From NCBI GenBank assembly GCA_022640915.1, contig JALCCT010000005.1:62001-126000 (forward strand): a DNA stretch of 64,000 bases. Reading direction: 5' to 3'. This stretch comes from Bifidobacterium sp. Lineage in GTDB: Bacteria; Actinomycetota; Actinomycetes; Actinomycetales; Bifidobacteriaceae. Shown in pieces: positions 44,796 to 53,502 of this stretch. Under the pieces are notes generated by a model. The model searched no databases and was not told where the DNA came from. It was given only the letters and a program-made list of their open reading frames with translations. Every line of letters begins with the position of its first letter. The first letter of the stretch is position 1. A program made the position numbers and the translations under genes.

Positions 44796-45935
44796 TTAAT
44801 GTATTCCCTCCATCGCCGCCATGGTGGTTAATGTGGCATCGTAATAACCGGTCGCACGCGGTGATTGCATAAGAATTCGCTGTTTGTTCGCCAGAATGCG
44901 GCCATAACTCCCTCGCTGGCCTCTACTCGCCGCATATACCAACGGGGCTAGGAAACTGTTCGACTGATAGGAGTTGAGGCGCCGACCGGCAAGTGAGTAG
45001 CCGGCGGTGATGACGTCCTGACGCTCGAAGAAACGCAAGAGTCTGCGTGACACCCGTTCCGCTCGTGGATCGCCACTCGACGCCAGCACCATAGGCACCC
45101 GACAAGCATTGGACGAATAATCGCCGTCGTATTGCGATGCCACCGTCTTGCCCTGCACCGCACGCGCATGCCCCTCAGCCAGCCAGGCGAAATCAGGAAC
45201 CAGCCCCGTGTCGTGCTCATTGCTCAGCTCTACCATACGGTTCAGCATCACGTTCTTTACGGTCAACCAACGCCCATCACGAGTAAAGTCATAAAACGCA
45301 TCGAAGAACGCCGGGATGACGTCAGAGGTACGCATCAGAGTATGGAATGGCGAGCCCTCGTTGGCCCAATCGCCGACGGTCAGCGCCTGGGTCGCATCGT
45401 TGTATTCATATCTCAGGATGTCGGCTGTCAAGCGCCGTTCAATCGTGCCGTAGTACGACGAGCGTTGCGGCCAGACCTTGGCGGCCTGATGAAGTCCGAA
45501 CGCGATATAGAGGTCACCGTCGGTCGCGCTATTGTCTTCGCTGACCCATCGCTGCCCACTCCTGTATTGGCGCCATCGCATCAGATATGTCGGAACATCA
45601 CGCCGATCTCCAACAGCGTCGCGATGCGCGAGATAATAGTTCAGCAGACCATCGAAGTCCTTCTGCTGCGCCCAATCATGAGACCCCGCCAGCGCGGTGA
45701 TATAGAGCCCATATCCTTGACCTTCCGAAAGCGCCACCGGATTGGTTTTATCCACACTTGTATTGACGAAGGCGCGCTGCTTATTCTCCCACACCACATA
45801 GTTCTCCCGCCATTGCCTATACTGTGTGCGCTGGGCACTGGGAAGACTACTGGCACGCACGAACCACATCACGACGACATAAACGACCACCACCAGCACC
45901 GCAATTGCCCAGCGGAATTTGACGCGTTTCACCAC
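44796..45935 (-). CDS. Membrane-anchored GH8 family glycoside hydrolase
   Basis: A 379-residue protein with a single N-terminal membrane helix (WAIAVLVVVVYVVVMWFV, about residues 9-26) and an extracellular GH8 (alpha/alpha)6 barrel. Family hallmarks are ALSEGQGYGLYITAL, where the glutamate is the proton donor, and ATDGDLYIAFGLHQA with the conserved aspartate. GH8 enzymes (for example BcsZ and PssZ) cleave the polymer made by an adjacent synthase. The start is GTG 45935 or GTG 45932, behind GAAGGGGG. It is located between the GT2 synthase and wecB. Confidence 0.88.
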   Translation of the reverse strand: MVKRVKFRWAIAVLVVVVYVVVMWFVRASSLPSAQRTQYRQWRENYVVWENKQRAFVNTSVDKTNPVALSEGQGYGLYITALAGSHDWAQQKDFDGLLNYYLAHRDAVGDRRDVPTYLMRWRQYRSGQRWVSEDNSATDGDLYIAFGLHQAAKVWPQRSSYYGTIERRLTADILRYEYNDATQALTVGDWANEGSPFHTLMRTSDVIPAFFDAFYDFTRDGRWLTVKNVMLNRMVELSNEHDTGLVPDFAWLAEGHARAVQGKTVASQYDGDYSSNACRVPMVLASSGDPRAERVSRRLLRFFERQDVITAGYSLAGRRLNSYQSNSFLAPLVYAASRGQRGSYGRILANKQRILMQSPRATGYYDATLTTMAAMEGIH

Positions 45936-45946
45936 TCGATCCCCCT

Positions 45947-47266
45947 TCAGTTATCGAACCGTTTGGTCTTCACCCAGACGCTCCCGTTTCGATGCAGCAC
46001 CGCGTCGAGGAATACGGAAGCTACCGCATGAATGGAGACAAGAATGAAAAGCTGCGAATAGGTGAAATATGAGGCCAAACCTATCCAGATCTGTTCAGTG
46101 GTGGCCTGCCCGAACTGCGTGGACATCGCAAAGAAAATCTGCAACACATATAGGATGATCATTAGCATCCAGTTCAATAGCAGAATCTGCATGATCGAAC
46201 TATTACCATCGCCAAAGGTGAAGGGGATGGACAGATTGTGGTCGAACAGCCTCGCAATCAGCACGCAGATATTTGTAAGAAAGATGATGTTTGATAGGAT
46301 GATGGCCGCATCGAACCAGAAAAACGTGGCTGAGTAGTACAGCACTTCAAGTTTGACCCGCCAATTGCTGGGCCTAAATAGCAGCCTGGCATTGTGGATG
46401 ACCACCTGATAGTTTCCCTTGGCCCACCGCAGCCGCTGAAAGTAGTAATCGCGGAGGCGCTCGGGCTCCTGTTGGAAGGCCTCGGAATTATAGGCCAGGG
46501 CGATGAGTTTCCCGCTTTGCATGATCTTAAAGGAGATGTCGGTGTCCTCCGTAAGTGCGCCGTTGCTCCAGCCGCCTATCGATTTCGCGAAGTCTGTATT
46601 GATGATGAAATTCGTGCCAGGTATACGTCCGATCTTGAACATATGCCAGATGGCGCAATGCTGAATCCGCTGGGTGACGACGATCTCCTGGTTGATGCAC
46701 CGGGTGAGGAAATTCTGCCTGGCGTTTCGGGTCTTGTTCCTGCCGAATACCGCCATATACTTGAAAGGATTCGCAATCGCCTCTCTGACCAAGAAATACA
46801 ACGCGTTTCTTTCCGGCATCGCGTCCGCGTCGTACACACCTAAGTAATCGCCGTGGGCGATGGCGAGCGCATCGTTCAGCACCCCCGCCTTGCCGCCGCT
46901 TCCAGTTCTTTCGATGAGGCGCACATTCCGGTCGCGGTATTGTGGCAGCTCGGCGACGCTGCGCATCTCCCGAGCCGTATGGTCATTGCAGTTGTCGGCG
47001 AACAGCAATATCTCGACCCGATCCGCAGGGTAATGAAGATTCATAATAGCCCGCACCGTCTGGGCGATCACAATTTCCTCATTGTGCGCTGGCACGACAA
47101 TGGTTACCGTCGGATATGAGGGCAACGGCGTGATATGCACGAGTTTCTGGCTGCGTCGCAGCCAGAAATGGATAGCACCGCCAAGCGTCGTCAACGACAC
47201 CAGCAGCGATAGCCAAATTAGGACCAACGTGACGATCATCGTAATCTCTGCAGCCACTATTCCCAT
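45947..47266 (-). CDS. Processive GT2 polysaccharide synthase (cellulose-synthase/PssC-like)
   Basis: A 439-residue membrane glycosyltransferase. One N-terminal helix is followed by a cytoplasmic GT2 domain with VTIVVPAHNEE, YDADAMP (metal-binding D-x-D), LTEDTDIS (catalytic TED) and the acceptor motif QRLRWAKGN (QxxRW) of processive synthases. About four C-terminal helices form a likely translocation channel (YYSATFFWFDAAII onward). It would polymerise and export a beta-linked sugar chain. The start overlaps the small membrane gene by 10 bp. GTG 47257, with GAGGAGG at better spacing, is an alternative start. No PilZ domain is seen; regulation may come from the GGDEF-like partner. Confidence 0.92.
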   Translation of the reverse strand: MGIVAAEITMIVTLVLIWLSLLVSLTTLGGAIHFWLRRSQKLVHITPLPSYPTVTIVVPAHNEEIVIAQTVRAIMNLHYPADRVEILLFADNCNDHTAREMRSVAELPQYRDRNVRLIERTGSGGKAGVLNDALAIAHGDYLGVYDADAMPERNALYFLVREAIANPFKYMAVFGRNKTRNARQNFLTRCINQEIVVTQRIQHCAIWHMFKIGRIPGTNFIINTDFAKSIGGWSNGALTEDTDISFKIMQSGKLIALAYNSEAFQQEPERLRDYYFQRLRWAKGNYQVVIHNARLLFRPSNWRVKLEVLYYSATFFWFDAAIILSNIIFLTNICVLIARLFDHNLSIPFTFGDGNSSIMQILLLNWMLMIILYVLQIFFAMSTQFGQATTEQIWIGLASYFTYSQLFILVSIHAVASVFLDAVLHRNGSVWVKTKRFDN

Positions 47267-47442
47267 GCCTCCTCGTCATCGGCCGCGTAGCCCTCATCGA
47301 TTCTCTTCTGCTCTAAGGTTGTCCGTTCCACGCGAAAGTACGTTATCCACAGGCATACGAAGACCACGACGACGGCAACGGCAAAAAACACCGTGATAAC
47401 GACCGACACCCACCAAAACACAGTAATCACGGAATCTGTCAC
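47257..47442 (-). CDS. Small membrane protein of the polysaccharide operon
   Basis: 61 residues with one or two hydrophobic helices (VFWWVSVVITVFFAVAVVVVFVCLWITYF) and an acidic C-terminus (DEGYAADDEEAWE). GTG 47442 overlaps the stop of the GGDEF-like gene (GTGA), and its end overlaps the synthase start, so it is translationally coupled to both, which strongly supports it being real. By position it is comparable to the small membrane subunits in synthase systems (for example PgaD-like partners), but there is no sequence-based family assignment. Confidence 0.8.
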   Translation of the reverse strand: MTDSVITVFWWVSVVITVFFAVAVVVVFVCLWITYFRVERTTLEQKRIDEGYAADDEEAWE

Positions 47443-48335
47443 CCCTTCAGGTATTCCACCACGAGATCGGTCTCCATCTCACGCTGCAGACGACGGGTAG
47501 CGTCCTTCAAAGTCGGGAAATCGTTGACATTGGAGTGATCAATCCTCAGGCTCCCCCATTTGAATTGAGGGGTCGTCCCCAACAGAACGCTCCCATTCAG
47601 ATGCTTCCTCGTCATGACGTTGCGCGCCTCGTACGTTTCCTCTGGCACCAGATGCGAGATAATGAGGAACGTGCCGTCATCAAGGTAATACAAGGATTCG
47701 GAAGGCAGACGGTCATCCTTGAGCACCTGAGCGATGTCATGCAGCTCCTGACTGTACTCATTTTCATGGAATTGCCTGAACTGCGCGCTGTTAGCCCAGT
47801 GAATGGCGGCTACATTGCACCACAGCGCACCATCCAGATCATTGCGGATGAATCTGATGACCTTTTCATACATCTTCTCCGCATTGTAGAGCTTCTGGAA
47901 CTTCGTCACCGGATCGTAGTGACGGCTATAGCGTTCGATATCGCGTCTATTGAATCTGGCCCAGCCGAATCTGATCAGCACATAGCGATCAATCGACATC
48001 AGACCGGCGCTTGCAGGGGCAACGGCGAGCAGAATGAGCTTCGACGAAAACGGCATCGGGACATCACCCAACACCAGTATGGCGGCGCCTAACGCTGTAA
48101 GCAGGATGAGAATCCACGAGGTGAGCACGCTGGGAAGCATGGCGGCCAGAGCCAAACCGATGAAAAGCAGAACTATTGCCGGGTTCGAGATTCCTGGCGC
48201 ATACATATTAATGCAATACCCGACGATTGCGATGGCTAAAAACGTGCCAAGCAGAGTCAAGAGACCCGAAATAATGACGTGGCGGTTGCCCAACAACATT
48301 TCCTTTCGCGCATGGAGTTTTACATCCGAACACAT
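47439..48335 (-). CDS. Membrane protein with degenerate GGDEF domain
   Basis: About 298 residues. Four or so membrane helices (residues about 20-110) are followed by a cytoplasmic domain with the spacing of GGDEF domains: YDPVTKFQKLYNAEKMYEKV, ALWCNVAAIHW (where active cyclases have the DIDxFK strand), HDIAQVLKDDRL and YYLDDGTFLIIS in place of RYGGDEFLI. The signature is degenerate (DDGTF), so cyclase activity is unlikely. RLPSE sits near the position of the RxxD inhibitory site but does not match it. It is the first gene of the polysaccharide operon and a plausible c-di-GMP receptor or scaffold for the synthase. ATG 48335 is preferred over the TTG in the ORF track; the start is uncertain. 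Confidence 0.75.
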   Translation of the reverse strand: MCSDVKLHARKEMLLGNRHVIISGLLTLLGTFLAIAIVGYCINMYAPGISNPAIVLLFIGLALAAMLPSVLTSWILILLTALGAAILVLGDVPMPFSSKLILLAVAPASAGLMSIDRYVLIRFGWARFNRRDIERYSRHYDPVTKFQKLYNAEKMYEKVIRFIRNDLDGALWCNVAAIHWANSAQFRQFHENEYSQELHDIAQVLKDDRLPSESLYYLDDGTFLIISHLVPEETYEARNVMTRKHLNGSVLLGTTPQFKWGSLRIDHSNVNDFPTLKDATRRLQREMETDLVVEYLKG

Positions 48336-48347
48336 GGTGATGCCCAA

Positions 48348-48806
48348 TACGCGGCTACCTTAATTCAGGAAAAACTCTCTGGAGCATGCAGCGCACCATC
48401 GGCCCACATGCTTTGACAGATACGGTACGATCACCGGGATGTAATCTACTCCATTTGCGGGACTTGAAAGGAATGCGCGCCTCTTTATCGCAATCCGGCA
48501 ACCTGGACCTAGCTCTATCCAGCTACTTTCAGAGGCAGGAGACGATAGAAAACTACGGCTCCGTGGCGATCCCAAGATCCCCCACCATGCCCTCAAAGTC
48601 CTTGGCTCCCGACGTGTAATGGGCGCTCGAGCCAGCGAATATCTTGACCATCCGATTCACCTGCTCGCTATATCTCCTTAGCCATGATCCCGCCTTCTTT
48701 ACATCTGGGGGACATAGGAAGCACAATCCAATCGGTTTCAGATCGCTCCTTCACTGGAGGATTCGATTCGTGATTGTGTCCGGTTATGAGGTGAAAAGAA
48801 TGGAAA
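48348..48806. other. Intergenic region between polysaccharide operon and galA
   Basis: About 460 bp downstream of galA on the minus strand and upstream of the polysaccharide operon, so the operon promoter should be here. A 78-codon minus-strand ORF (48360-48596) runs through it with an internal similarity (FLSSPA twice), but it has no recognisable domain, and I do not call it a gene. Confidence 0.4.
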
Positions 48807-48838
48807 CCGGGGCGGCATCCGCTTGCGGAACCGCCCCG
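48807..48838 (-). terminator. Intrinsic terminator of galA
   Basis: Reading the minus strand, GGGGCGG pairs with CCGCCCC, with an inner CCGC/GCGG pairing. It is followed by a T-rich tract (GGTTTCCATTCTTTTC), 9 bp after the galA stop codon. Confidence 0.8.
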
Positions 48839-48847
48839 ATCATGGGG

Positions 48848-51800
48848 TCAGACCTTGCGCTTGCGCCAGACCTCTATGCCAATGCCGGTGGCGGCGAGCG
48901 CGACCGCAACAGTGCCGAGGCTGAGCACAGCGGCGCCAGTGTTCGACAGAACCGTGCCGGCTGTGTCGCCAGAACCAGGCTTATTTTGATCGACATGCGT
49001 CTGCTCGGCCTGCTCAGACTGCTCAGGCTGCTCAATCTGCCGCTCTTCAAGATTGCTGACGGCCTCGTTGAGCTTTGCGGCGGCGGCATCGACCTGGTCT
49101 TGTGTGACGCCGGCGTCGTTGCAAACACCCTGTGCCTCGGCGAGCACGGACTGCAGCCTGGTCACGGATTCCTCGGTGTACTTCGACGCCTCATTGAGCC
49201 TGTCTTTGGCCATGTTGATCGCCTGTTTCAGCCCGTTCTTCTTCACGGTCGGCTTCGGTTTCTCCTTGGCCGTCACCGTAATCTTGCGCGTGGCCTTGGC
49301 TATGTTGCCGGCTTTGTCGGCAACCGTGTAGGTCAAGGTGTAGTCACCGGGAGTCGAAGTGTCAACCGTGCCGGAGGCCTTGATGGAGCTGGTTACATCG
49401 CCGTCCACATCGTCTATGGCACTCACGCCGGCAAGCAGAGCGAACGTGGTGTTCTGCCCAATCGCCATGTCGTCCACGCCGGAGAACACCGGTGCGGTCT
49501 TATCCTCGGCGGGCGGCACCACCGGGCGCTCTTTGAGCCTTGAGATGGCGTTATCGAGCTGAGCAGAGGCCACGTCGATAGACGCCTGGGAAGCATCACC
49601 AGTGGCGTCCTTGTACTTACACACACGCTTGGCATGATTCAGCGCAGTTGTCACGTTCGCAAAGGTTTCGGCAGTGTACTGGGAGTAGTCCAATGCCTCG
49701 CCCTCAGCGATAGCCGCATTGAGCTCTGTCTTGCTGACCGAATGGCGTACATATTGAGCGGATTCACTGGGAGCACCGGATGGCAGTAGTGTGAAGTTGT
49801 CGAGTGACCCCCAGTCGCCGCCCTTGGTCGAGTTGATCTCGAATCCGATGACGGCGGAGCCGGAGTCGTCAGTAGTGAACTCCAATGCGGTCCTAGCGAG
49901 CTTCTGCCAACCGCTGGCGGGAATCGCGGCCGAGGCCGTGTTCTCGCCGACTTTAGCAGTCAGCTGGTAGATAGTGCCGGCTGCGGTCTGCGCGTAGGAG
50001 TCGACAGTCAGCGTGTACCCGGTGTTCGCTTTAAGCCCAGTGACGGTTTGTTTGGCGGAACCGGCGAACGCTCCTTTGTTCCAGAAGTTGATGGACTTCG
50101 TATCGGCGGGCAGCGCGTTATTGGTCTTGTCGACCCACACCCCGGCGATTTTGCCGTCGTCGCCCTTCGTTACGGAGGTCTCGACCTTCCATGCGGTGTG
50201 ATCACCCTCGAAATCGCCGTCTGCGAGCGCATTGGTGACGGCTTCGTCGGCAGCGGTGGCACCTGTCTTCAAATACTTGTAGGTGTCGAGTGAGGCAAGC
50301 GCATAGCCGTCCTTGTCGAACAAGGCTTGGTTGTCCACGCCGGAGCCGCCCCAACCGTTGTTGGCCGCGCCCGAGTCGTATTCCTCGGCGTACTTGGTGG
50401 CCCAGCCGGCGCCAGTGGTATTCCACACGTAATCGTTGCCGCTCTCGTGCCGACCGTCAGGGGTGACGGGAAGCCACGAGTTCTCCCACCAGAACATGCC
50501 AAGGCCGGCATTGCCGTCGACGGTGTTGACGGCGTTGGCGACGTCGCGAATAGCATCGGCCTGGCCCTGCACACTCACGTCGTACTTGCAGGTCACACCG
50601 TTGCAGCTGGTAACCATGTTCGCACCGTCCGGGTCATCGAAGGTGTAGGCCCACGAAGTCTCCGCCACCATGACTTTCTTATGGTAGGTGTTGGCTACGT
50701 AGTTGAGCTTCTCGATGAGATTATCAGTGGTGCCATGCCAGAATGGATAGTACGAGGAAGCGAACACGTCGTAATCTACGTTGTTCTTAGCGAGTCTGTC
50801 AGCGAACCCGGTGAAGTTTCCCTTCTCAGGATTCGCGTAATGCATGGCCACCAACGCATTGGGCAAGACGTCGCGCACCGCTGCAGATCCGGCTTTGAGC
50901 AGCGTGAAGTAGTTCGCGGATCCCGCCTTCTCGCCGGCAGTGCCACCGTTGATCTCGTTGCCGACTTGGACCATGCCGACGTTCACACCAGCGTTCTTGA
51001 ATGAGGTCAGCGCGTCCTTAGTATAGTCGGACAAGGCGGTGGCCTTCTCATCGACGGTCATCCTCGCCCAATCCTTCGGCACCTTGTACTTGCCAGGATC
51101 GGCCCAGAAGTCAGAGTAGTGGAAGTCGACAAGCACCTTCATGCCTACAGCAGTAGCACGTTTGCCGATCTCGACAGCAGTGGCGGCGTCCGTGTTGCCG
51201 GCACCATACGGCTGACCGGATTCGGTATAGGGCTTGTTCCATACCCGCACCCGCACCCAGTTGGTGCCGGCATCATGGGCAATCTTAAACACATCGCCCA
51301 CGTTGCCGTCCGCGTCCTTAAACTTGACCCCAGCCTTTTCCAGCGCCAGTGCGCTCGACATATCGGCGCCACGAATAAAATTGTCGGAGATGCCGTCGAT
51401 TTTCTTGACGTTTACGCCTCCCTTAACAGGTGTGTTCGGGTCAGTGGGTGTTACATCACCGGTACGAACAAGCGTGATGTCATCAACGTTAAGCCACTGC
51501 TTGCCAGGTACGCCGTTGGCATTCAAAGAGACTGTTGCCCTGCCGCCGGTAATCTGAATGCCTTCGAGCTTGAGGGTGCCGAATGTCGTCCCGTTATAAC
51601 CTTCCGTCTTGGTCACATCGACCGCAGACTTGGCCGCGCCAGATACAACGGTGAGGTCTGCCTTGCCGGGTTCGACGTTGCCCCGCAGGTCCGCAGTCAA
51701 CGCGTAGGTGCCGTCTGGTAGCGTAGCGCTGCCATTCTTCCCAGCCTCGATGTTCTGCGAGAAGCTGCCGGTGTAGTCGGTACCCTTGTAGACGTTGAGG

Positions 51801-53212
51801 AAATAGTTGCCCACTCGTCCGGCGTTGTCTGAGGCGTTGGAGAAGCTATCGGCATCCGTGCCAGAGGCGGTCCACCCCACTACGTTGGATCCGACCTTGA
51901 CCCGGTCGGCCTCGAAGGAACCATTGAGCACGAAATTGTTGTCATCAGCCACGGACCAAGTGGCATTCTTCTCGTCAAGATTCCATCTGCTCAGCGAGTT
52001 GAAGTACGGTCGTCCGTTCTCGCCAAAACTGATCGGCGTCCACTGGTTGTAACCCGCTCCGTTGCCCGCAAAGTTGGACCAACGATCACCGCAGTAGAGC
52101 ACATAGCTGTCTTTTTTATCCGCATTCTTAACGGTGTAATAGAAGCCAGTCTGTGTAACGTGACTGTAGTCGGCCGTGGAACCGTCCATGTAAGAGAACT
52201 TGTTCTCTTGGCCATCCGCGTTCTTATATGGTCCCCAAATGTCATCGGCGACGAGGTACTGAACCGACGACGCGTTCCAGCCATGCAGGGCGGACCCGGT
52301 GTAGTAGTACTTGCCATTGTATTTGAACATAGCATCGCCTTCCATACCTGCGCCTTTGTAGATCTGCTTGTATGTGACGACGTCGACCTGGCCTTGATTA
52401 TTGAAACCGATCTCCCCCACGTATAGATATGCGCGGCCGCTACCATTCGAGTAGATGAGATAGGATTTGCCGGTGTCCTGGTCAGTGAACACGGTTTGGT
52501 CACCGGTGTTGTCCTGCGGGTTTCCCCAGTTCTTCGAGCTCACTCGGCGTTCGATGGCGAACGGCCCAGCAGGTGAGTCCGATGTGGCAATGGCGACTTT
52601 CTTGTCCCAATCAGCTTTCCCGGGATTCTTTGTGGTGGGCACTTCATGCTGGATGAACATGGCGTATACGTCCTTGCCATCCTTATTGGTCAGATGCGCC
52701 ACACCCAGCCGAGACACCCACCCTGCCTGCTGCCAGTCACCCAGCTTGTCGGGAAAGGCGTTGGCGGCATCCTTGGTGAACACCGCACCCTCCTTTTTCC
52801 AGTTGACCAAGTCTGAGGAGCTATAGGCATCGACGGATTCAAATGAAAGACTGGCATCGCGCCCATCCGTGGTTTTGATAACGTCGGTCGGATTTGACGC
52901 ATACTGTTCAGCGGCCTTGAAGTGCACACCATACCAGTAGTGTTTCGTCTGCCCAGTCACAGTATCCTTGAAATCATAGATCCCGCCGCCTTGCGAGTAG
53001 ATATAATCACCGTTGACATCTCTGGTGAACTGGTTGTTGGTGATCGTGGTATTCGATGCATTGAGCAGTGTCGACGTGTTCGTTAACGTCTGCGCCGTCT
53101 CTTGGGCGTATACGTTCGAAACCAGCGAAAGCATTGTAGCGCAGGTAACGATGACAGCGATCACAAGGCTCACCCATCTAACCCATCGTGACGAAATCCC
53201 ATCAACTTCCAT
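48848..53212 (-). CDS. galA: Secreted multidomain endo-beta-1,4-galactanase (GH43-like + GH53), cell-wall anchored
   Basis: A 1454-residue exported enzyme with a signal peptide of about 36 residues (cleavage near VYAQE). Residues about 40-405 form a GH43-like propeller (GGGIYDF, HYWYGVHF). A carbohydrate-binding-like domain is at 420-580. GH53 endogalactanase is at about 600-980, with acid/base in VGNEINGG and nucleophile in VAETSWAY. A second binding domain is at 1000-1140. FIVAR, Ig-like (DKTAPVF...) and a second FIVAR repeat follow from about 1157 to 1390. It ends with LSNTG, a hydrophobic helix and RKRKV, a sortase signal with Ser in place of Pro. AAAGGAG precedes ATG 53212. It would trim type I galactan to oligosaccharides for import by GalCDE. 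Confidence 0.9.
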   Translation of the reverse strand: MEVDGISSRWVRWVSLVIAVIVTCATMLSLVSNVYAQETAQTLTNTSTLLNASNTTITNNQFTRDVNGDYIYSQGGGIYDFKDTVTGQTKHYWYGVHFKAAEQYASNPTDVIKTTDGRDASLSFESVDAYSSSDLVNWKKEGAVFTKDAANAFPDKLGDWQQAGWVSRLGVAHLTNKDGKDVYAMFIQHEVPTTKNPGKADWDKKVAIATSDSPAGPFAIERRVSSKNWGNPQDNTGDQTVFTDQDTGKSYLIYSNGSGRAYLYVGEIGFNNQGQVDVVTYKQIYKGAGMEGDAMFKYNGKYYYTGSALHGWNASSVQYLVADDIWGPYKNADGQENKFSYMDGSTADYSHVTQTGFYYTVKNADKKDSYVLYCGDRWSNFAGNGAGYNQWTPISFGENGRPYFNSLSRWNLDEKNATWSVADDNNFVLNGSFEADRVKVGSNVVGWTASGTDADSFSNASDNAGRVGNYFLNVYKGTDYTGSFSQNIEAGKNGSATLPDGTYALTADLRGNVEPGKADLTVVSGAAKSAVDVTKTEGYNGTTFGTLKLEGIQITGGRATVSLNANGVPGKQWLNVDDITLVRTGDVTPTDPNTPVKGGVNVKKIDGISDNFIRGADMSSALALEKAGVKFKDADGNVGDVFKIAHDAGTNWVRVRVWNKPYTESGQPYGAGNTDAATAVEIGKRATAVGMKVLVDFHYSDFWADPGKYKVPKDWARMTVDEKATALSDYTKDALTSFKNAGVNVGMVQVGNEINGGTAGEKAGSANYFTLLKAGSAAVRDVLPNALVAMHYANPEKGNFTGFADRLAKNNVDYDVFASSYYPFWHGTTDNLIEKLNYVANTYHKKVMVAETSWAYTFDDPDGANMVTSCNGVTCKYDVSVQGQADAIRDVANAVNTVDGNAGLGMFWWENSWLPVTPDGRHESGNDYVWNTTGAGWATKYAEEYDSGAANNGWGGSGVDNQALFDKDGYALASLDTYKYLKTGATAADEAVTNALADGDFEGDHTAWKVETSVTKGDDGKIAGVWVDKTNNALPADTKSINFWNKGAFAGSAKQTVTGLKANTGYTLTVDSYAQTAAGTIYQLTAKVGENTASAAIPASGWQKLARTALEFTTDDSGSAVIGFEINSTKGGDWGSLDNFTLLPSGAPSESAQYVRHSVSKTELNAAIAEGEALDYSQYTAETFANVTTALNHAKRVCKYKDATGDASQASIDVASAQLDNAISRLKERPVVPPAEDKTAPVFSGVDDMAIGQNTTFALLAGVSAIDDVDGDVTSSIKASGTVDTSTPGDYTLTYTVADKAGNIAKATRKITVTAKEKPKPTVKKNGLKQAINMAKDRLNEASKYTEESVTRLQSVLAEAQGVCNDAGVTQDQVDAAAAKLNEAVSNLEERQIEQPEQSEQAEQTHVDQNKPGSGDTAGTVLSNTGAAVLSLGTVAVALAATGIGIEVWRKRKV

Positions 53213-53280
53213 TCTTGGCTCTCCTTTGACTGTGAATGTGGCGATATGCCGCTCGCACCGCTGCGAGCACGGATATATAC

Positions 53281-53322
53281 GTGATACACCGGAGTATCAC
53301 CTGACAATAGTACCGCGATACT
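53281..53322 (-). promoter_or_regulatory. GalR-type operators in galA promoter
   Basis: GTGATACACCGGAGTATCAC (53281-53300) is a nearly perfect palindrome (18 of 20 positions symmetric). A second, weaker site, GTACCGCGATAC, is at 53311-53322. TTGTCA, a -35-like element, lies just upstream on the minus strand. Similar sites occur before galC. Confidence 0.7.
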
Positions 53323-53337
53323 CGGCATTCCTCAACC

Positions 53338-53466
53338 GAACGACATGCTTCAACTTGGGTAAGCAAAAACTTGCCTAAGAGAAGGCGCAATCCAGAATGC
53401 CGCAACACCTCACATCACCAATAAACTAAGAGCCACACGCGGCAAGACAGCAAAACAAAATCTCAG
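53338..53466. repeat. Shared upstream module, galA copy
   Basis: About 129 bp matching 60838-60965 upstream of galC. Over the core of 65 positions starting GCAACACCTCA I count 12 differences by eye. It lies directly upstream of the operators in the same orientation. Confidence 0.8.
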
Positions 53467-53502
53467 TCGATATTTGGCTCCCGTGTGCGGCGCCAAAAAC
53501 AT

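Noticed and set aside
48360-48596. 78-codon minus-strand ORF upstream of the polysaccharide operon
   Set aside because: No recognisable domain or ribosome-binding site; more likely part of the operon's promoter region.
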